Source: Paratrimastix pyriformis
Taxonomy: Eukaryota; Preaxostyla; Paratrimastigidae
DNA: 64,000 nucleotides
Direction of reading: 5' to 3'
NCBI GenBank assembly: GCA_027972325.1
Contig: JAPMOS010000053.1
Location: 124,001-188,000, forward strand
Shown piece after piece: positions 46,572-63,500 of the stretch. A program made the translations under genes and the position numbers. The notes beneath the pieces are model-generated. The model ran no database searches and was not told the DNA's origin. It saw only the letters and a program-made list of their open reading frames with translations. Within the stretch, counting starts at the first letter, position 1, and each line of letters opens with the position of its first letter.

Positions 46572-47248
46572 TTGTGCCGCGCCTGACGTACCAGGAGCTC
46601 CTCGAGCTGTCACTGAGCCCGCTGGGAGCGCCGCAGAGGAAGGGCAGAGAGCCACGGCCGCCGGAGAATGCGGAGGCCAGGAAAAAGCGCCTGGAGTCGA
46701 GGGGCAAGGCCAAGCTGGATGTGCAAAGCCTCTGCCGGCGCATCGGGACGCAGCTGGTGGAGAGCATGCTCGCCCTGTTCGGCATGAGGTGCGCGGCAAC
46801 CATGAGCGGCGGCAGGCGGAAGACCGACGGCAGACCGGCGAGAGCGGGGAGCCGCGCCCCCCCAGGTCGCGCCGCCTAGAGAGCGGCGGACGGATCGCGC
46901 ACACGACGCACCACCCCGACGACACCATCACCAGCTCCATCTTGCCCGGTCGAAGCGATCGGAGCAACGAAGTCCTATTGCCGTCGATCAGGAGTGACGG
47001 AGGCGAGAACAAACGAGACCCGCAAAGAGCACGACGAAGAACCAGGAAGTCAGTGACCATTGACTATCTCCACCGAGCGCTCCCACAGAATTCGAGGGAG
47101 TCAATGCGGATCTGCGATTCGCACGCTTAGTGGACGCGTGTGGCATGCGAGGACTCAGGAGAGTGACAGACTTGAATGTAATAATTCGAGTTTGAATTTC
47201 AACTTAGTCTGCGTGCCGTTGAGGTTGAACACGCTATCTCTCTCTCTC
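46572..47248 (+). mobile_element. LINE family B, copy 2, strongly 5'-truncated
   Basis: It matches the complement of 34426-35103 nearly base for base, from TGTGCCGCGCCTGACGTACC to the CT-rich tail. It encodes the last 100 or so residues of the family's protein (VPRLTYQELLELSLSPLGAP to APPGRAA) with stop at 46877-46879, without the one-base loss seen in copy 1. About 370 bp of 3' UTR follows, then CTATCTCTCTCTCTC. Confidence 0.8.
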
Positions 47249-47250
47249 AC

Positions 47251-48004
47251 GAACCAGAAAGCCGGAACAAAACCGCCCTGCGGTCCCACAAGGAACCCGC
47301 GTCCCGAAACAAGAGCGCGTTCGACACCCAGCCCCGGGGCGGTTGTTTTAGTAAAGAAACTGTTCTGTTACCACCACTAGCGGAGGCGAGGCGATGTACT
47401 GTTCAAGGTCGATATGCTCGACATCACCAACACGAGGGCAACAAAGAGACTTCCCCGTCCGCGGGCTGTGGGAGTGGGTTGGGGGGGTCGAGGGGCTTCA
47501 CGGTAAGAGGGGGGAGGGGCACTTGCACCACTCGAGGGAGGCGGAGACGCAGGGGACGGTTTTGGGACGGAAACCGGTGTGGTCCTGGGAGGGTCCCAGC
47601 AGGGGCGGGGTGATGCCCCAGGGTGCGGGAAGTTGCCGCGTGACCTACCGAAGGGGTCCAAAGCATAGGAGGGATTTGGTGTGCAGGGGCGGGACCCTGG
47701 TTTTTCCGTCCCCTGCGTCTCCGCCTCCCTCGAGTGGTGCAAGTGCCCCTCCCCCCTCTTACCGTGAAGCCCCTCGACCCCCCCAACCCACTCCCACAGC
47801 CCGCGGACGGGGAAGTCTCTTTGTTGCCCTCGTGTTGGTGATGTCGAGCATATCGACCCATCGCCTCGCCTCCGCTAGTGGTGGTAACAGAACAGTTTCT
47901 TTACTAAAACAACCGCCCCGGGGCTGGGTGTCGAACGCGCTCTTGTTTCGGGACGCGGGTTCCTTGTGGGACCGCAGGGCGGTTTTGTTCCGGCTTTCTG
48001 GTTC
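47251..48004. repeat. Long foldback (inverted repeat), arms about 300 bp
   Basis: Left arm 47251-47559 and right arm 47706-48004 are almost perfect inverted copies, for example GAACCAGAAAGCCGGAACAA at the left end and its complement at the right. They differ mainly by a 10-nt extra segment in the left arm near 47395. The 146-bp spacer is unrelated. The arms have no coding sense. It starts 2 bp after the LINE B tail and ends 142 bp before the KATNAL2 ATG. It may be a foldback transposon or a rearrangement product. I found no target duplication. Confidence 0.8.
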
Positions 48005-48145
48005 TGTTCCGGTGACACCTTCCTTGCATGCGGCGAGAATCACCCGTTGGTTGGGTTCGAGTGGCACATGTCAGAAATTCCCCCAACACCCCCGCCGGGA
48101 AAGACCTCCCAGGCCAAGGCCCCGAGTAGGGTTGAGTCACTTTAT

Positions 48146-52666
<4,521 letters not shown>

Positions 52667-52924
52667 ACCACATTCGGTTCGGATACCGACATCTGCGCTT
52701 CGAGCGGTTGGACCACTTGAAGCAGCGGAAATTTCAGCTGTAAGATTGTGTTAGGCCTCTCGAGCTCCTCTCGTTTACTCCGAGAAAAAAATGGCGCTTT
52801 TGAGCGAGTCGACAGAATCTCGTTTGCCTGTGTCTGCGGGTAGAGCCAGAATACATCGACTATCTCAAATTTAGTACCGAACCGAAATCAGCCTCCATTC
52901 CTCTTTCGAACCTGTCTGTAGAGG

Positions 52925-55112
52925 ATGTCGCAGCTACAGAAACCAGGAATGCAACAAGGCAATCCCTCACCACTCCCCGGATCCACTCCCACATCTAATC
53001 CTGCTCCTCAGCAGCCACTTTTGAGCTATCCGCCCTCTCTTCGCGCCACTCCTGTTTCACCTCCCATACCAGCAGCTACCACCCCCGCCCGACAGTCACC
53101 TGCGCCTCTCCCAGTTCAATTCCCTCGGCACACGCCGCCACCGCCACCGCCACCACCACCTCCACCGCCGCCGCCGCCACCACCACCACCACCACTGCCA
53201 CTACCACTACCACTACTACTACCACCGCCACCGCCCCAGCCGTCTCAGCCTCAGGGCGGGCCCGCTGCTGCCGGAGCGGACACGTCGGCCGACGAGGCCC
53301 TGGCGCGTCGGCTGGCGGACGAGCTGGAGCGGGAGTACCTCACCGAGCAGGCCAAGCGCCGAGAGGAGGTCCGCCCCGGGAAGGGCGCCAGGGCCGCGGG
53401 CTAGAGATGATGGCTGGGGCTGATGGCTCGCTGGTTGGTCGATCGGGCGGGGCGTCGCTGCGGCCCCTCACTGCGACCCCCCGGCCCCACCCCCTCCCCA
53501 TGAACGTGCCGCCTGACCCGTGCGGGCGGGGCGGCAGGAGAGCCGCGACGAGGAGTTCGCCCGGCGGCTGGACGAGGAGGAGCGCCAGCGGGACCGCCAG
53601 CGGCGGGCGGCCCGTCAGCAGCAGCAGCAGGCGGCCGAGGGGCTGGCGGCCCCGGGCCCCGAGCAGCCCCCCGAGGCGCCCGGTCTGGTCGCGGTGGCGG
53701 CCGTCCCCAGCGGGGGCCCCGGGACCCGCACCCCCCTGGTGGGCATCCCCGCCCCCCAGCCCCTGGTCCGCACCCGCCCGCCCACGCCACCCCCGCCCCG
53801 GCACAGCATCTCGGCCCCTGGTGGGCACACCCGCCCCGGCTGGGGCTGAGTGGATGGGCGCGGTCACGTGTGGGTCTCTGTGGGCGCAGCCGCCGGGCGC
53901 GGATCCGCCCGAGGGCGCCCCCACCCGCCGCCGCCCGCTGCCGCCCGTCCCGGTCGGGCGGCCCGCCCCTGTGGCCCCCATGGGCCCGCTGACACCCGTG
54001 GGGGGCTCGCTGCCGGCCGTGCTGCGGATGCTGCTCGCCTCGGGGGACCCCGCCCGCATGGGCCAGATCGAGAACGTCCGCCCCGCCCCACGCCACACCC
54101 GCCCCACGCCGCCACACCCCGCCCCGCGCCAATCCTCACTTGCTTCGGGTTGTGGGTGTGGGCTTGCGTGGGCATTGCGTTGCCATCGAACGGCCTCGGC
54201 CTCCCCGGGACAGCAATTGGCGATGGTCTGCCAGCAGACCATCCCAACGGGGGGGGGGGGGCGACCGGTGGTGGCCGGGCCGGGCCGGGCCCCTCACGGC
54301 GTGGCGGGTGGGGGGGTGGGGGCGCTGGGCAGATGATCGCGGCGCTGCAGTCGGGGGCGGTGGTGGTGGAGGAGGATCAGGGCATCAGCCCGGCGTACCT
54401 GCGCCGGCTGCCCACGGCCAGCTACCGGCGCCCCTCAAACCCCGACGCCACGGCCCCAACCCAGTCCGCAGCCCCCTCCCTGCCGCCCGCCCTCCCTCGC
54501 CCGCCCGGCCCGGCCCTGGTCGGGGCGGGTCTGAGCGGCCGGTCTCACTGGACCCATCGCTCGGTCGCGCCCACACGGGGGGCCGTCGCGCAGGTGTCCC
54601 GTCTGCCTGTGCGACTTCGAGGAGGGCGACCAGGTCCGCACCGGCCAGAGCCCCTGCCCGGCCCCCAGCCCGCCAGCCCCGCCAGCCCCCAGCCCCCAGC
54701 CCCAGCCCCCAGCCCCCAGCCCCCAGCCCCCCAGCCCCCCAGCCCCCCAGCCCCCAGCCCCCCAGCCCCGCCAGCCCCCAGCCCCCAGCAAGGAGGACGC
54801 GCCCGTGCCGTGCCGTGCTGCCATCTGCCGGCTGACGCGGCTCGTCTTGGGCTGCCGTGGTCCGGGCCCCAGGTGCGCTACCTGCCCTGCCTGCACCAGT
54901 TCCACGTGGCCTGCGTGGACAAGTGGCTCCTCGAGAAGGCCACCTGCCCCATCTGCAAGCTGCCCCTCCGCGGGCGCCCCGGGGCCGCCGACGCCCCCGA
55001 TGATCCGCCCCCGCCCCCGCCGCCCCCGCCCCCTGGTGCCGGGGGCCACGGACCCGAGGCGGACGGACCCGAGGCGGACCTGCCCCCGGGATATGGCGAA
55101 CCCTTCCAATAG
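52925..55112 (+). CDS. RING-H2 zinc-finger protein, probable E3 ubiquitin ligase, 422 aa, 6 exons
   Basis: Exons: 52925-53368, 53538-53765, 53890-54075, 54333-54463, 54594-54633 and 54873-55112. The total is 1269 nt, phases agree and all donors are GTCCG. The N-terminal half is Pro-rich, with a pure Pro run of about 20 encoded near 53147-53200, then charged helices ([38 protein letters not shown]). The RING is split over the last two exons: [13 protein letters not shown] then [32 protein letters not shown]. This is Cys-x2-Cys ... Cys-x-His-x2-His-x2-Cys ... Cys-x2-Cys, the H2 pattern. It resembles RNF38/RNF44- and RNF111-like C-terminal RINGs. The partner E2 and substrates are unknown. No membrane segment is seen. 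The stop TAG is at 55110. Confidence 0.85.
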
Positions 55113-55550
55113 CCCCGCGGCCCCTCTTCCTGCGGCCCCTCAACCCCACGCCCCATCCGGGGCCTCTCCTCGTCTCCGGTCGCCGGTGTGCTCTCTGCGG
55201 CCACTCGTGCGCCCGTCCCCTTTTGCCTCGCCGGCCCTTTCCTTGGGATGCTCGCCCGCCTTCTTTTCTCTTTCTTCTTCTTGCCAACGGGCCCCACCAA
55301 CAAGGGCGGGGGCGGCGAGATCTCGCCGTGCATGCGGCGCTTGGGAGCGAGGGCCGAACGGCCCGTGCCATCGGCGGTGGGCGGCAGGGAGGATGGCGGG
55401 GCGGCCATGGGGAGCGGCGGCCATGGAGGAGAGCGCGGATCGCAGGCGGGCAGGGCAGGGCAGGGCAGGTTCCTAGGAGCACTGGGGTCGGCCATGGCGG
55501 CCCCCCTGCAGGCAATGCCAGCGGCGGCGGACGGGCGTTCAGTGCGAGGT
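55113..55550. other. Intergenic region between two convergent gene ends
   Basis: 438 bp between the RING gene stop and the CPSF3 stop. It includes a T/C-rich tract near 55260-55290 on the plus strand. No gene or clear terminator is recognised. Confidence 0.55.
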
Positions 55551-58500
55551 TCAGAGCGGTGCCAGCGGGAGCAGGGCCGCCTGGACCCGCTCCAGAATGG
55601 CCTGCACGCGCATCCGCAGCTCGGCGCTGCCGCTCTCCACCTCCAGGTCGCTGATGCCCTCCCCCTCGCCACCCCCGGTGGTCGCCGGTCGGGCGGGGGG
55701 CGCAGGTGGCGGGGCGGGCGCCAGGCGCAAGCGGGCCGTGAGGGCGTCCTGGCGCAGCTCCAACAAGATCGGGCCGGCCACCCCTTCATGGCTCGGGACC
55801 TTGGGCTGGGCGGCCTCGGCCACGAAACGCACCTCATCGAAGTGCTCGCGCAGCACCCGGGCAAGGATGCGACCCTCTCGGCTCTGGGCCTGCACGCGCG
55901 GGAAGAGGTGATTGGTGCGGGAGCGTGGAGAGAAGACGGACCAGGGTGTGAACGCGGCTGTGGGCGGTCGGGGTGGCGGTCGGGGCAGCAGCATCGGGGA
56001 GGAGCTGCATGGGTGCGGCCCCCTCGGGTTCCTCTCCCTGGCCCTGGCGAGTGGGCTCTTGGCTCTTGGCTCCCTCGCCCTGCGGCTGCTCGGCGATGAC
56101 TTTGGGGGCTTCCGCCTCAGGCTGGGAGGGTTGCGGGGCCTGCGGGGTGCGGGGCTGGGCCTCCCCCTCGATGGCGTCCAAGGAGCCCACTGCATCCCGG
56201 TCCCGGTCCATCCGGGCTCGCGTCCGCCGGGCCGCGGCGTGGGGGGCATCGGAGCCCGACCCCGCGCTGGCACTAGGGGCAGCAGGCAGGGCAGGGGCAG
56301 CGGTGGGGAGGTGCAAGGGCCGATCGGTTGGGGCGCAGCCGAGCAGCACCAGCAGAGCGTCGGCCGTCATGTCGGCGGCCGGAGACGAGGCCCACTCGAT
56401 GGCGATGTCGGGCAGGGGCTGCGGCGGGCGCGAGGGGGCGGCCCTTCCGGCCTCGGGGGTCACCGAGGCCCCAGCAGGGGGCTGGCGGATGGAGACGCGC
56501 ACCAGCCCATCCACCTGCGACACGGAGGGGATTCGTCGTCGGCCAGCCAAGACGAAGCCGGACATTCGGACATTCGGGGGGTCGCCAGGGACAGGAGGCG
56601 CCCAGGAGGAGGCGCGAAGGCAAGACAGACCATGAAGCCATCGGGGGCTGGAGCAACCCCCTCAAAGGCGGTCTGAAGGAGGGCTTGCAGAGCAGGTCCC
56701 GTCATAAGGGCGGCGGCCGAGGGGTCGCCGGGGTCGGTGGGTTCCAGCAGTGAGAGCAGCATCGCCCCAGGGACGGCGACGCGGTTCCGCAGGGCCGTTA
56801 CGGAGAGCTCAGTAAAAGTGCTGTCATAATACGCGAGTCAGATGGGCCGACCAAGTCGAAGAGGCGCGCGGGCGAGGCGGACCTGAGGTCTTCGGGGAGC
56901 AGGAGCGCGTGCTGGAAATTGTTTCGCACCAGGAGGCCCTGGACCCGGGCCCCAGGCGCAAGGGGACAATCCGCCAGGCGACCCTGGGCGCGAGCCGCCC
57001 AGCTACCCGGGAAACGGATCCGCACGGGGTTGGCCGTGCTTCCATTGCCGGGCGTGTAGACTTGCATGCCCGGGAAGGTGTTTAAGAGGTGTTGTCGCAG
57101 TCGGCCCATCTCGGTCCGCTCCCCATGCACTAGCGCCTGCGCCCCAGCCCGCCAGCCAAAGTGACGGAGGACTGACATTGGCCACCGGGACCCAGGGACC
57201 GTCACCCTTGCTGCTCGATGGCCTACTACAGAGCAGACCAATCGCATCTGCTGGCAGAGACGAGTGGGCAAGGGAAGCGAGGCGGACCACATGACGCGGT
57301 CGAATGGCTTCGACGAAGCCGGTTGTCTGCTGGCAGTCGGAGTGCGCCGAGAAGCTGATCTGGTCCACGGAGCACAGCCGGGGGACCCGCTCGCCCGTCA
57401 TGGTCTCCACCTCGGTCGGCAGCGACATCAACCGCTGTCCAGGGCACAAGACCCCCCCCCCCCGAGGGGAGCAGCGTGAGATGGGAGTCCTCGGACAGGA
57501 TGGACCAGGACGGCTGGGCGGAGAGGCGCTGCGACCTTGGCCAAGGTCGGCTCGACCGCGTAGCCTGCGATGACGACTCCGTTGATCTCGTTGCTGCACC
57601 ACCGGTCGAAGAGCTCCCGCGAGAACCCATTCTACAGAGCCGGGCAGGGGCGCATGGAGCGAGAAGTTGTTGTGGTTGTGGTGTGCAGTACATCCGGGAT
57701 GTGATGATATGCGTTTTAAAAAAGGCGCGCCGTGTGGGCGGGCGGCGGTATGGACGGGGCGCGCCAGACCTGGAGCATACCAGGGGAAGCCACCACGACG
57801 CAGGGCCCCGTGTCCTGGAACTCGTGCTGCTTGACTTCGCGGATGTACCTGAACTGAAAGGGGTTGCGCAGGTCCGATTCGCGCTGGAGCCGCTCGTTCA
57901 TCATATTGATGTACGTCTACCCGGCCCGCCCGGCCCGCGCAGCCCACGCAACCAGTCGCCCGACCATGACAGAAGTCGGTTGAATCGAAGTCACCCATGG
58001 GGCCACAGGGCGACAGAGGCCGGCGAGCCGAGCGGAAGCGGACCTGGTAGACTTTCATTGACCGGCTGGCCAGCGAGGAGGCGAAGTAGACGGGGATATT
58101 CCGCAGGGAGGGCGTGTCTGCCCAGTACTCCTCTGCCCGCCCGCCGTCGGAAGACCAGAGTGTGGTGAGACTGTGCACTGCTGGGATGATGGGGGACGCG
58201 GACCAAGGATGAGGAGCAGCTCCTGAGCGCGGCCGAGGGCAAAGACGGGGATCAAGCAGCGCCCACCTCGGGTCACGATCTTGGAGACCGCATCTGCGAA
58301 AACAGTCCAACCAGAGATCAAGGGGTTGGCACTGCCGCCACGGCGTTCGGGCTTGGGTTTGGAACGTGGTCGGAGGTGCAGACCGGTGAACCTTTTCTCG
58401 CGCGTGAGGCGCGGTTCGTGGACCTGCACTCCGTACGTCGACTCGACAATTAACACTGCCGGCCCGGGAGCCCGTCCCCGCGAGGAGAAATTTGCAAGTG

Positions 58501-59516
58501 CGGAAACGAGTGCGAGATGAAAACGTGTGACCGAGATGATCACGTCGGAGCGGGCGCAGAGGAATCGACTCACTCGGCTCGGGAGCTTGCGGACCATCCG
58601 GAGAGACGGGCGGCGTCTCGGCGCCCATGAGGTGCCGATCGGAGATCCGGGAGAAGTCCCCCGTGTAGAGAACCTGCACTCACAAAGGTTCGGGCAGGTG
58701 GCCGCCGGAAAAGAAGTGAGCCGAGATAATGTGGTGTGGACAATATGCTCATGGGCCACGGGGTGGGCGAGGAGTGGGCGGGACCTTGACACCGCCGATA
58801 TCGACAAGCCACATGGCGGCTCCCAACACGTGGCCTGCATTGTAGCCCGTCACGCGGATCCCGTTCACTTCGAATTCCTGGCATCCACAGCCGCATCGAG
58901 ACGGGACCGCAACGGGCAGGTAGTGAGCACCATGAGACATACAGCTCGGGCCGGGCAGACCTGGTGGTAATCGACAGTTTCGATCTTGTCGAAAGAGCGC
59001 TGCAGGTCGTGTTCGTTGTAGAGGCCGCTTTCACCACCGCTGACTTGCATGTAGTCTGTCATCATAATTTTGTAGATGGCCTTCGTGGGGTGGGTCATGA
59101 AGATGCGGCCTTTGAAACTGGCAAGCTGGCACCAGAAGGGGTGATGCCGGCAATGCTGTGGGGAAAAGAGACCTTCTCCGTCAAGTACGGAAGAGCGGCC
59201 GAGTGGTCAAGGTGAAAGCTATGAAAAAGGCAGGTGGGTGGCCAAGGTCGAAGATGCTGGCGGACTGGGTGATCAGAACAAGATCAATTGAGGCCGGGTC
59301 GATCTCGTCGAAGAAGGGCATAGCTCCAATGCCCGATTTCGCGGGATGCACGCCGCAATCGAGAAGAACTCGCCGAGACTGATACTCAATCAAAATTGAA
59401 GAACGGCCCACTTCTTGGCCTATTATGTTAATGATGAATCGAAATCAAACTGACCACCATGATACTATTCGACCTGCTCCGATTGGTTTGACGGTGAGGA
59501 TATTGGGATCCGTCAT
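55551..59516 (-). CDS. CPSF3: CPSF73 endonuclease of the pre-mRNA cleavage complex, 858 aa, 16 exons
   Basis: Exons: 59516-59474, 59419-59266, 59218-59173, 59125-58961, 58877-58785, 58673-58595, 58455-58384, 58293-58204, 58132-58044, 57916-57770, 57631-57536, 57434-57288, 57136-56883, 56820-56631, 56514-55942, 55889-55551. The sum is 2577 nt with all phases matching; all 15 donors start GTC. The protein opens [20 protein letters not shown]. Metallo-beta-lactamase motifs are complete: HFHLDH across exons 2-3, [53 protein letters not shown]. The beta-CASP part has [25 protein letters not shown] and the final metal His in [10 protein letters not shown]. The C-terminal CPSF73/100 domain is present. 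Length exceeds animal CPSF3 (about 684 aa), mostly through exon 15. It cuts pre-mRNA before polyadenylation and histone mRNA 3' ends in the nucleus. Confidence 0.93.
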
Positions 59517-59670
59517 TGCCGGTTGGTATCTTGCCAACACAGGGGTCTTAGTTGCTATCTTGGTGGTTTGGTGAGTTCTGATCTCCGTGGCGCAGGTGTC
59601 ATCACCACACCTTCCCCCTCGTTTTGGTTTGTTTCCTCACGCTCGTGTATATTCTTGAATTGTTCCACAG
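59517..59670. promoter_or_regulatory. Region between CPSF3 and the divergent EF-hand gene
   Basis: The CPSF3 ATG is at 59516 and the first secure exon of the EF-hand gene begins at 59671 after a TGTTCCACAG acceptor. The missing first exon of the EF-hand gene must lie here or overlap CPSF3 exon 1. A shared promoter is likely. The region is AT-richer than the genes. Confidence 0.4.
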
Positions 59671-60480
59671 ATGTTCAGGGGTATGAGATCAACCAGAACA
59701 ATCCCCAACGTCGGAACTTTTCGGTAAAGCAGCTTGCGCGAAGTGGTCTGCTTTTCGTTGCTGCCCTTCCACTTCCTTTGATTCCCTTGGCTTCTCCCAG
59801 CCGACGCCCTGGTCCCTGCCCGCTGGCGCCAGGCCCCCGCCGTGGCCAGCCAGGAGGCGCTCCGGCAGATGCGAGCCCGGCGGGATCTGCCCGACGGCAC
59901 CTACGACCTGGACGGGGACGGGGCCGTCAGTTCGCGGGAGTATTTCATCGCCAGGCAGCACGACCACGACCGGGACGGCCACCTGGAGGCCCCCGAGCGC
60001 GAGGCGGCCCTGCAGGCGGCCCGCGACCCGGCATTCCTGGGGCGCTTCTCGTTCGGCCACGAGGAGCCGGGCACCCTCCCCAAGCAGCCCATCCGCCAGG
60101 TGCGGGGCGTCATCATCCGGGGGGGCGACTACACCCCCCTCATGCCCGCCCCCCGCTCCCCGGCCGGTCTGCCCCTCTGCCGCCCCAGGCTGCCCGCCGC
60201 TCGGTCCCAGGGCCCGTCCGCCCCGCCATGGTTCACCTAGAGACGGACCGGGTGGTCTCGCGTGGGGTGGGGGGTCGCGGGGGCAGACCCGAATGCGGCC
60301 CTGACCCGAACGGAGCTGCTGCAGCGGCGCCGGGCGGAGCTTGCCGCCCAGGGGCGGGCCCTCAACGACGCCCAGCGGGCCACCCAGCGGGCCCTCAGGC
60401 CCCCGCCACCCCCGCGTCCCGTCAAGCAGGTGGGACCCGTCTGTGGGCACGCACGCGCTCGCACATACACAGACAGCAGC

Positions 60481-60514
<34 letters not shown>

Positions 60515-63500
60515 GCACAGGAACAACCCAGACCGAGACCAGGCCGCAGGCAGGGCATATGAGACTCGGTCAAGGGGCCGCGTGGGGCCCCATTTAACCT
60601 CTGACGGATCACCTCACCCGGCCCTCTCTGCCTGGCGCAGGGGAACGAGCTGGCACCCGTGTGGGTGGACGAGCCCCTCATCAAGACCCGCACCCGTCCG
60701 TCTGCAAGCTGCCGCCCCTAGACGCCCCCTCTGCCGCCCGGTCTCGCCTCACCTCGGTCGGGCGGTTGGTGGTTGGATGCGCGGGGGTGCCTGTGCAGAG
60801 CTGCGCGAGGAGCGGCGGCTGCAGGGGCTGGCCGATGCCGAGGCGACCCAGGGTGCGCTTGCCCGGTCGGGCTTCGTCGACGCCCCGGGCCGCCAGCGGG
60901 CCCGCGATGAGGCCGTCCGGCTGTCCCGCCTCGCGGCCCACTCGACCCGCACCAGGGAGCGCCTCCTCGCCGTCCGCCCCAGCCCCGCCCCAGCCCCCTC
61001 CCCCGCCACGTGCGGGACCTCCAGCCCCCACCGGTGCGCCGATGTCCGTACCTTCCGTCACCCAGCGGGTCCCGGTGGGTGCGGGGCTGGGTCTCCTGTG
61101 CAGGAGCGGCGGCAGGAGCGCCTTGACGCTGCGCCCCCTCAGGCGGCGCCCCCGGTGGCCACCTTCGCGGGTGAGGGGGACGCCGGCTGGTGGGAGGTCA
61201 TCCGCAGGGGCACCGCCGGCCAGGCCCCCGATGCGGAGGCCCCCGGAGCCGGTCCGCGGACGCGGCGCCCCCCCCCCGGCACCATGACCCTCCGCGGCCA
61301 CCACCCCCACCGGTCCCTTCACCCTCACGGGCCATTGCGTCCTGTGCCTCTTCTTCGGTAGGAGGGCGGCGGCGGCGGCCTGGGGCCCGGCGAGGGCCCC
61401 TGACGGACAAGATCACGGCCGTGGGGCGGGGGCTTCTGCCGCCCAGCCCCGGCCAGAGCCCGGCCAGAGCCCCGGCCAGAGCCCCGGCCAGAGCCCCGGC
61501 CAGAGCCCCGGCCAGAGCCCCGGCCAGAGCCCCGCCCGAGCGGGCAAGGGACCGTGCAGGAGGGGCCCTCCGCGGGAGTCCTCGCCTCGCCATCCTCGCC
61601 GCCCGGCCTCCAGGGGCGCCCGGCCCCAGCCCCCACGGCACCGGAAGGCCGCCCGGCGCTGGTCGGAGCGGCACGCAATCCTCCCGGTCGGCACACGGCC
61701 TCCCTCCCCGCAGCCTTCCCCCCCCCCCCCCCCCCCCCCACTTGGGACCGTCTCCACCACCCCGCGGCCATGCGCTCTCTTCGGTTGCCAGTTGGGACGC
61801 CCCCCCCCCCCCCCCCCCGTGGGGAAAGAGACCCGGCCCGCATCGCCGTGGCTCCCCGCTCACCCTCCAGGCTCCTTCCCTCCCTCTCCCCCTCCCTGGC
61901 GGCTGGGGCTTGTGGCTGGGGCTTGTGGCTGGGGCTTGTGGCTGGGGCTTGTGGCTGGGGCTTGTGGCTGGGGCTTGTGGCTGGGGCTTGTGGCTGGGGC
62001 TTGTGGCTGGGGCCGTGGCGGCGGGGCAGCGGGACTGGAGCAGCATCGGGAGCGCCGTCGAGGGGCCGCCGGTCGCTCGAGCTGGCCGACCGCTACGCCG
62101 ACGGGGCCCTCTACAGCTCCTTCGCCCCCGACGGGCGCTTCCGCCCCCGCCCGTCCCCCCCTGGTCCGCCCCGCACGCGCACGCCACGCCACGCCAGCAC
62201 ACGTCCGCGCCCCCTGGGTGGGACCCGTGCCTGACCGAGGGGGCGGCGGTGGTGGCGGGGGCTTCGTTCGGGTGTGGGCAGCACGTCGGGCCGATCGCTG
62301 TCTGCCCCGCGGGGGACCCGGGTCTCGCTGGCCCTGGCCATGATGGCGGGCGAAGTGCCCTCGGCCCCCGCATCGCCCCTGGGCCCCCGCACGCCCCGGC
62401 TGCCCTCCGAGGCGCCCGGTCCGCAGGCCATCGTGCCGCCCCGCCCCCACACCATCACTGCCCTCCCACCCCACCGCCAACCCGCCCCACCTCACGGCCT
62501 GCCCTCCCACCCCCAACCGCAGAGGAGGCCCGCATCCTGCTGCCCTCGGCGCCCACGCCCACTCCCCCGCCGGGGCCCCCCGGGGCCGCCGCCCTGCCGC
62601 CCATCGGGACCTCGTCCCCCCGGGTGGCCGCCGCCGCCGCCGCCTCGGGCCGCCCGGTGCCCGTGCCGCCGCTGGCCCTGGGCACGAGGCCCCACCACAG
62701 GCGCCGCGACTCGGAGGGCTCCGGCAGCGCGGGTGGTACCGAGGCGGCCCCCACCACCGAGCGGACGGTCTTCCGCTCCTCGCTGACGCCCCGCCAGGCC
62801 CAGGCCCTGGTCGCCAACAGCCTCCTCTTCGCCCCCGCCTACGGGCCCTCGCCCCGCCAGCCCGCCACGGGGCGCCCCATGCGCATCGACCCGGCCACCG
62901 CGTCGGCCGCCTACCCGCCCCCGCCCCTCGTGCCCGCCGACGGGCCCCCGCCCCCGCCCCTGCCCGCCTACCCGGCCTCGGCCCCGCCAGCGGCAGCAGG
63001 GCCGCCGCACCCCCTGGTCGCCGAGGGGCCGAAGTTTGCCTCGGCGGGCCCGAGTCCCGGCGGCCGGGCCGAGGGCGGGGCTGCCCTCGGGCGTGCCACC
63101 GGTCCCCGTCCGTCCCCGCGGGCCGAGACGGCCCCCCCCGGCAGCCGCACCGACGACGCCGATGCCGATGCCGATGCCGATGCCTTCCTGCGCACCAGCG
63201 CCTCCTTGGGGCCGCTGGGGCTGCTGGGAGCCGCGTCCTGGCGGCCGGCCACGAGCGCCCTCACCGGGACGGGGACCGCCCGGGGCCGCACCTCCGAGAG
63301 CGGGCTGGGCTTCCCCATCCAGTGGAGCGCCGCCCGGCCCGCCACCCAGCCCGCAGCCACCCGGGGAGCGCCGCAAGGGACCCCGACCGACGCACCTTCG
63401 CCGCGGACCCCCTGGCGGCAGGCCCGGAGCCTGGGCCCCAGCGAGGCCGCCGAGGGCGAGGGCGAGGGCGAGGGCGAGGGCGAGGGCGAGGGCGAGGGCG

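Noticed and set aside
47377-47861. ORFs in both directions across the foldback arms
   Set aside because: Identical peptide strings arise from the two inverted arms. No start context, splice pattern or homology supports a gene.
59186-59215. tRNA A-box-like sequence AGCGGCCGAGTGGTCAAGG on the plus strand
   Set aside because: It is the antisense of CPSF3 exon 3, which encodes the conserved [11 protein letters not shown] metal-binding motif. No B box or tRNA fold follows.
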